Part shown: one piece after another, positions 7,386-10,844 of the stretch | Numbering within the stretch: position 1 is the stretch's first letter | How the letters are laid out: each line of letters begins with the position of its first letter | Assembly (NCBI GenBank): GCA_037142475.1 | Contig: JBAXAR010000066.1 | Coordinates: 1-10,844 of the forward strand | Direction: 5' to 3' | DNA: 10,844 bases | DNA from: CAIUMH01 sp037142475 | GTDB taxonomy: Bacteria; Actinomycetota; Acidimicrobiia; Acidimicrobiales; RAAP-2 | Notes under the pieces: generated by a model | Databases searched by the model: none | What the model was told of the DNA's origin: nothing | Seen by the model: only the letters and a program-made list of their open reading frames with translations | Made by a program: the position numbers and the translations under genes

Positions 7386-8576
7386 TCAGTCGATCTCTGA
7401 TCCCAAGATCGAGACGAACGAGACCATCTCGCCGGGGTAACCGCCGAGGTTGTGCGTAAGGGCTTTGTTCTTTGAGGTGGTGAGCTGACGCTCAGGAGTG
7501 GCTTCGCCTCGGAGTTGGAGCCAGCACTCGAAGATCATGCGAAGTCCTGAGGCGCCAACCGGGTGGCCGAAGCTCTTGAGGCCACCATCGGGGTTGATCG
7601 GGAGGGCGCCGTCAAGCTTGAAGGTTCCGTCGAGGACTTCCTGCCATGCCGTCCCGCGCTCGGCGAACCCGAGGTCTTCCATCAAGACAAGCTCTGTGGG
7701 TGTGAAGCAGTCATGCACTTCAGCGAGAGCAAGCTCGGCGCGTGGATCGCTCACGCCAGCCTGGGCGTAGGCGTCCTTGGCGGCGATCTCACACTCGGGG
7801 AAGTGGGTGTAGTCGTACTCGGGATCAATGAGGCCGGCTCCCGAGCCAGCGGCGAAGGAGAGGGCCTTGATGAAAATCGGCTTGTCGGTGTACTTGTAGG
7901 CATCTTCCGCTCGGACGACGATCGCCGCAGCCGCACCGTCGGCGACGCCGGCGCAGTCGAAGACGCCGAGCTGGCCGGCCACACGCGGCGACTTCATCAC
8001 CGTCTCCTTGGTGACCTCACGACGGAACTGTGCGCGTGGGTTGCGCGCCCCGTTGTAGTGGTTCTTGATGGCGATCTCGGCGAGAACGTCAGCCATGGTG
8101 TCCTCGTCCACTCCGTACTTCTTGGCGTAGGCGGGGGCGACCATGGAGAACATGGCGGCGGCCGTCAAGGTCCGCTGGGTGCCGTCGGTGGGTGGGTTCA
8201 TGGCGTTCAGGCCTTGATAGCCCGAGTCCTTCACCTTTTCGACTCCGACAGCCATGGCGACGTCATACGCGCCACAGGCCACTGCATAGGCGGCGGCTCG
8301 CAATGCCTCGGAGCCGGTGGTGCAGTAGTTCTCGACCCTGGTGACCGGCTTGCCCTCGAGCTGGAGGGGGCGAGCAAGCGTGATGCCACTCATGCCGCCC
8401 TGGGCGGTTCCGAGCCAGTACGCGTCGACGTCGGCTTTCGCGATCCCAGTCGATTCGAAGCATTCAGTCGATGCGTCGACGATCAGGTCATCGAGGCTCT
8501 TGTCCCACCGTTCGGCGAAGGCAGTGCAGCCCATGGCCACGATGGCGACTCGGTCTTTGATGCCGTGACTTCCCAT
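7386..8576 (-). CDS. Thiolase-family acyltransferase, SCP2-thiolase type without SCP2 domain
   Basis: A 396-residue thiolase-fold protein, full length. The nucleophile is Cys85 in VENYCTTGSEALRAA. The other family motifs are HDCF (289-292), GHPVGASG (337-344) and HNLGG (375-379). HDCF in place of NEAF, with no C-terminal CxG cysteine, marks the SCP2-thiolase/lipid-transfer subgroup, where the cysteine of HDCF can take the acid/base role. These enzymes condense or cleave 3-oxoacyl-CoA; relatives paired with DUF35 proteins include archaeal acetoacetyl-CoA thiolases and steroid side-chain aldolases. A full AGGAGG lies 6 bases before the ATG, and the upstream gene ends 10 bases away, so the two form one operon and probably one complex with the DUF35 fusion. 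With Cys85 present it should be a catalytically competent thiolase; the substrate is unknown. Confidence 0.88.
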   Translation of the reverse strand: MGSHGIKDRVAIVAMGCTAFAERWDKSLDDLIVDASTECFESTGIAKADVDAYWLGTAQGGMSGITLARPLQLEGKPVTRVENYCTTGSEALRAAAYAVACGAYDVAMAVGVEKVKDSGYQGLNAMNPPTDGTQRTLTAAAMFSMVAPAYAKKYGVDEDTMADVLAEIAIKNHYNGARNPRAQFRREVTKETVMKSPRVAGQLGVFDCAGVADGAAAAIVVRAEDAYKYTDKPIFIKALSFAAGSGAGLIDPEYDYTHFPECEIAAKDAYAQAGVSDPRAELALAEVHDCFTPTELVLMEDLGFAERGTAWQEVLDGTFKLDGALPINPDGGLKSFGHPVGASGLRMIFECWLQLRGEATPERQLTTSKNKALTHNLGGYPGEMVSFVSILGSEID

Positions 8577-8582
8577 TGCAGG

Positions 8583-8588
8583 CCTCCT
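8583..8588 (-). promoter_or_regulatory. Strong ribosome binding site (AGGAGG) of the thiolase gene
   Basis: The minus strand reads AGGAGG here, 6 bases before the thiolase ATG, and it overlaps the TAG stop of the upstream synthase-like gene. It fixes the thiolase start and suggests re-initiation by ribosomes finishing the upstream gene. It is the best ribosome binding site in the window. Confidence 0.8.
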
Positions 8589-10026
8589 AGTTCTCGCTGT
8601 TGACGTCGGTGGTGCTCGCCGCTGATCGAACAGGCCGAGCCTTCCAGAAGTAGTCGTGGATCCCGTCAGACGTAAACAGTCGACGGAAGGTCATCGCCAC
8701 GCGATCACCGATGGCGACGCTTGCCGCATCGACATCGGTCAACTCGACGGGGAATCGGCCCCCTCCATCGAAGTCCACGATGGCGAAGACGATGGGGGGG
8801 CTTGGTGAGTAGGCCATCCTGTCGATGGTGAAGGTCACGATGGTGCCGAGGGTGTCGGCCATGGCGACGGGCTCCATGGTGTCGACATCGCCTGATGTGC
8901 GAGACACCCGGGCCGGCGGCATGTGGATTGCCCCCGAAGTGGCGTCCTTTGAGCCGACGAAGCCGAACTTCCAGTCCTCGCTGCGCCATGCGGCCGATGA
9001 CGAGACCCGATCGGGGGCAGGGCGCCGGGGAGGCTCAACCGTGACCATGCCACGCCACGTCAGGTACTTCGCATAGGGAACTGGTGCTCCGGCAGCGATC
9101 TGATCGAGAACCGGATCCGTAGAAGTGGCACTCCTGACTGCGTCGGTGGTGCGCAGCACGAGAGCGTCGGCCCCGTCAGCCAGGTTGAGGAGCACGATTA
9201 CCTCGCCGCCGGTCGTCGAGGCCTCAAGGGCAGCAGTGAGGAGGATCAGGGGATGGGCGCCGCCCATCTGACCGGTGGCAGGGGTGATGGGGTCACCGAG
9301 GATGTCGCGACCGGCGGCGAGCTTGGCGCCAACAGCCTTGATCGCTCGGGCATGGAGACCTGCGATGAACAAACGGTCGACGGCATCAGCCTCGATCCCT
9401 GCGTCAGTGAGCGCAGCGGCATAGGCAGCACGGCCCAGATCAAGGTAGCGAGTCTCACCGAAACGCTCTTCCCAGACTCGTGAACGTCGGTCGCCTGGAG
9501 TCCTCCAGCGATCGAGGAACTCATCGGTCATCGTGGAGGAGCCGAGGATCTCGGCGATAACTGGTGAGGTCTCCGTCTCGTCACCGATCAGGATCGCTGC
9601 AGCCCCGTCACCACACCCGGCCTCATCCGCGCTTGTTGGGAGTCCGTCGCGAAGGTCCGAGGCCACCACGAGTTCGGTGCCGGTCCCTGCGAGTGCTCGA
9701 AGGAGTGCACCGGTCGAGGATCGAAGGGACCCGCCAAAGTCCCATGCACCAACCTTCGCCGCCAGTCGAAGGGCGGCATGGACGGTGGAGGCGTTGTTTT
9801 TGTCGGCGTATGCCGGCGTTGGGGTGACGAACGTGAGACTGGTCGGCTCACCGCTTCCGGCCAGGACCCGCCGTGACGCCTCAACGCCCATGGTGGTGGT
9901 GTCCTCGTCATGGGAGGCAACGGTTCGAGTTCCTCGGCCTCCACCAGCTCCGAAGAGACCAGTGATCTCCTTGGCATCAAGGCGTCGGTAGGGGATGTAG
10001 GCAGCGGCTTTCAAGATTCCACGCAT
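8587..10026 (-). CDS. HMG-CoA-synthase-like / DUF35 OB-fold fusion protein lacking catalytic and zinc-binding cysteines
   Basis: A 479-residue two-part protein. Residues 1 to about 295 resemble the KAS III/HMG-CoA synthase fold (MRGILKAAAYIPYRRLD start; DEAGCGDGAAAILIGDE at 134-150; TGQMGGAHPL at 251-260). Residues about 318-465 match the DUF35 pattern: a KYLTWRG helix, a KFGFVGSK ribbon region, then an OB-fold with VDFDGGGRFPVELTD. In archaea, thiolase, HMG-CoA synthase and DUF35 form a channelling complex; here the last two are fused and precede the thiolase. The nucleophile region (GGSLRSSTGALL, 98-109) has no Cys, the only Cys (138) lies elsewhere, and the CxxC...CxxC positions are Asp361, Ser364, Ser375 and Ser378. 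The ATG at 10026 starts the conserved fold; an in-frame extension to 10491 is antisense to the next gene. Its reaction, if any, is unknown; a scaffold or CoA-binding partner of the thiolase is likely. Confidence 0.82.
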   Translation of the reverse strand: MRGILKAAAYIPYRRLDAKEITGLFGAGGGRGTRTVASHDEDTTTMGVEASRRVLAGSGEPTSLTFVTPTPAYADKNNASTVHAALRLAAKVGAWDFGGSLRSSTGALLRALAGTGTELVVASDLRDGLPTSADEAGCGDGAAAILIGDETETSPVIAEILGSSTMTDEFLDRWRTPGDRRSRVWEERFGETRYLDLGRAAYAAALTDAGIEADAVDRLFIAGLHARAIKAVGAKLAAGRDILGDPITPATGQMGGAHPLILLTAALEASTTGGEVIVLLNLADGADALVLRTTDAVRSATSTDPVLDQIAAGAPVPYAKYLTWRGMVTVEPPRRPAPDRVSSSAAWRSEDWKFGFVGSKDATSGAIHMPPARVSRTSGDVDTMEPVAMADTLGTIVTFTIDRMAYSPSPPIVFAIVDFDGGGRFPVELTDVDAASVAIGDRVAMTFRRLFTSDGIHDYFWKARPVRSAASTTDVNSEN

Positions 10027-10052
10027 CGCGCCAAGGCTATCTCTCGTGGCCG

Positions 10053-10079
10053 GGGTTTCTGACGGGACGTCAGAAACCC
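10053..10079. promoter_or_regulatory. Perfect 12-bp inverted repeat with 3-bp centre, candidate operator
   Basis: GGGTTTCTGACG (10053-10064) and CGTCAGAAACCC (10068-10079) are exact reverse complements around GGA. The dyad begins 27 bp upstream of the synthase-like ATG and ends 50 bp before the carboxyltransferase ATG. Size and symmetry suit a dimeric repressor such as TetR/AcrR, common beside acyl-CoA genes. The regulator is not in the window. As RNA it would fold into a strong hairpin, but without a T-run and in a divergent gap an operator is more likely than a terminator. Confidence 0.65.
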
Positions 10080-10087
10080 TCTCGAGG

Positions 10088-10108
10088 CAGACCGAGGTCT
10101 GGCCTCGG
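10088..10108. promoter_or_regulatory. Overlapping short dyads upstream of the carboxyltransferase gene
   Basis: CAGACC-GA-GGTCTG (10088-10101) is a 14-bp palindrome with 6-bp arms, and CCGAGG-TCTGG-CCTCGG (10092-10108) overlaps it. They lie 21-41 bp before the carboxyltransferase ATG, where a promoter core or transcription start would be. They could be a second operator or a hairpin at the mRNA 5' end. In GC-rich DNA such short dyads also arise by chance. Confidence 0.35.
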
Positions 10109-10128
10109 GTCTTCGGTAGGGTGCGCCG

Positions 10129-10844
10129 ATGGGTCCTGCTCAGGCTGGCATATCGATCGAGGCGCCAATTCTGGGCACCGTTGCTGCTCTCTTTGTGCGT
10201 CGAGGAGACCACGTGGCTGAAGGACGCACGCTGTGCGTGATCGAGTCGATGAAGATGGAGCACCCAATTCTCGCCCCCTTCGATCTGGTTGTGGACGCAG
10301 TCGGCGTGATTGTCGGCCAAGCGGTTGTGCAAGGTGACCACCTTGTGGCGGCGAGTCACACCGACGAAGTCTCGATCCACGAGCCACAAGAATCCAGCGA
10401 GTCTCCTCAGAGCGACCGCTTGGAAGAACTCGAAGCCCGAGAGGCCCTCCTCGCCGATGACGCTCGCCCCGAGAAGGTCGAGCGGCGTCACTCGTTGGGC
10501 TTGAGGACCGCGAGAGAGAACATTGCTGATCTTGTCGATGACGGGAGTTTTGTTGAGTTCGGCCGTTTTGCCTATGCCGCGCAGCGTGCGAGGCGGTCAG
10601 AGGCTGACTTGATACGGGCCACGCCCGCCGACGGTTTCGTTGGTGGCATCGGGACGGTAAACGCCGAGCTCTTTGACGCATCAGCCACTTCCTGCATCGT
10701 CGCGTCCTATGACTACATGGTCCTCGCTGGGACACAGGGTCAGCGCAACCACCAGAAGAAGGACCGGTTGTTTGACCTCGCCCACCGTCTGAAGCTTCCG
10801 GTGATCCTCTTTGGCGAGGGCGGTGGTGGCAGGCCTGGTGACAC
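10129..10844 (+). CDS. Acyl-CoA carboxylase subunit: N-terminal biotin carrier domain fused to carboxyltransferase (3' end outside window)
   Basis: The first 238 codons of a gene running off the right edge. Residues about 9-75 form a complete biotinyl domain (APILGTV lead; biotin-accepting Lys42 in ESMKMEHP). An acidic, charged linker (about 76-118) follows, then the start of a carboxyltransferase domain: RHSLGLRTARENIADLVDDGSF, TPADGFVGGIGTVN, GTQGQRNHQKKDRLFDLA and LFGEGGGGRPGD, which belong to the N-terminal crotonase-like half. The enzyme would move carboxylate from biotin to an acyl-CoA; a biotin carboxylase must come from another gene. The start is secure: an in-frame TAG lies 12 bases upstream and GGTAGGG precedes the ATG. 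The order carrier-carboxyltransferase resembles the C-terminal half of single-chain actinobacterial long-chain acyl-CoA carboxylases, as if the carboxylase half were split off. Acyl-chain preference cannot be judged. Confidence 0.88.
   Translation, partial: MGPAQAGISIEAPILGTVAALFVRRGDHVAEGRTLCVIESMKMEHPILAPFDLVVDAVGVIVGQAVVQGDHLVAASHTDEVSIHEPQESSESPQSDRLEELEAREALLADDARPEKVERRHSLGLRTARENIADLVDDGSFVEFGRFAYAAQRARRSEADLIRATPADGFVGGIGTVNAELFDASATSCIVASYDYMVLAGTQGQRNHQKKDRLFDLAHRLKLPVILFGEGGGGRPGD

Larger units (their letters stand above)
10027..10128. promoter_or_regulatory. Divergent promoter region between synthase-thiolase operon and carboxyltransferase gene
   Basis: A 102-bp gap shared by two outward-reading operons. 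It holds a perfect 27-bp dyad and a second pair of overlapping short dyads, listed separately. GGTAGGG (10115-10121) lies 7 bases before the carboxyltransferase ATG and serves as its ribosome binding site. On the minus side no ribosome binding site is close to the ATG; instead TAGCCT, a TANNNT-type -10, ends 7 bases before it, which would suit a leaderless mRNA. No clear plus-strand -10 is visible. Confidence 0.65.

Noticed and set aside
7563..8603. 346-codon plus-strand reading frame
   Set aside because: Antisense shadow of the thiolase gene, Gly/Val/Asp-rich with no domain motif; the minus strand carries all thiolase active-site motifs and a perfect ribosome binding site.
10027..10491. 155-residue N-terminal extension of the synthase-like reading frame
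   Set aside because: It is antisense to the biotinyl-carboxyltransferase gene, whose protein motifs are unmistakable. The extension resembles no protein domain, and it would cross the promoter dyads. The conserved fold starts at MRGILKAAAY (10026).

Overview
The window is GC-rich (about 60% by eye) and densely coded. It has short gaps, overlapping start and stop codons, GTG use and Actinomycetota-type gene sets (a Mycobacterium-like alanine dehydrogenase, a DUF35-linked thiolase, an N-terminal biotinyl-carboxyltransferase fusion). I infer an actinobacterium, possibly Acidimicrobiia; the class is a guess. I see no RNA gene, insertion sequence, CRISPR array or phage gene.

Left two thirds (1-7334): a putrescine/polyamine (or related amine) catabolic locus built around one divergent promoter region (3018-3231). 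Leftward runs a coupled operon: an Lrp/AsnC regulator, a class III pyridoxal-phosphate aminotransferase, and an FAD-dependent amine oxidoreductase cut by the window edge. Rightward run a PatD-like 4-aminobutyraldehyde dehydrogenase, an APC-family permease and alanine dehydrogenase. Read as a pathway: the permease imports the amine; the aminotransferase moves an amino group to (probably) pyruvate, giving 4-aminobutanal and alanine; the aldehyde dehydrogenase makes GABA; alanine dehydrogenase returns alanine to pyruvate with release of ammonia and NADH. The oxidoreductase may be a second, oxidative entry. The promoter region carries a 13-bp palindrome at the middle of a wider 9-bp inverted repeat, a good candidate for the regulator's own binding array.

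Right third (7386-10844): acyl-CoA metabolism. A leftward two-gene operon encodes an HMG-CoA-synthase-like/DUF35 fusion followed by an SCP2-type thiolase. Facing away from it, across a 102-bp gap, is the 5' part of a gene fusing a biotin carrier domain to an acyl-CoA carboxyltransferase. The gap contains a perfect 12-bp inverted repeat with a 3-bp centre, probably the operator of a regulator not encoded here. The synthase-like fusion is the oddest gene: it has a single cysteine in 479 residues, no cysteine in the usual nucleophile region, and all four zinc-ribbon cysteine positions are Asp or Ser.

The two regions meet tail to tail at 7335-7385, where a short hairpin may end transcription from both sides.
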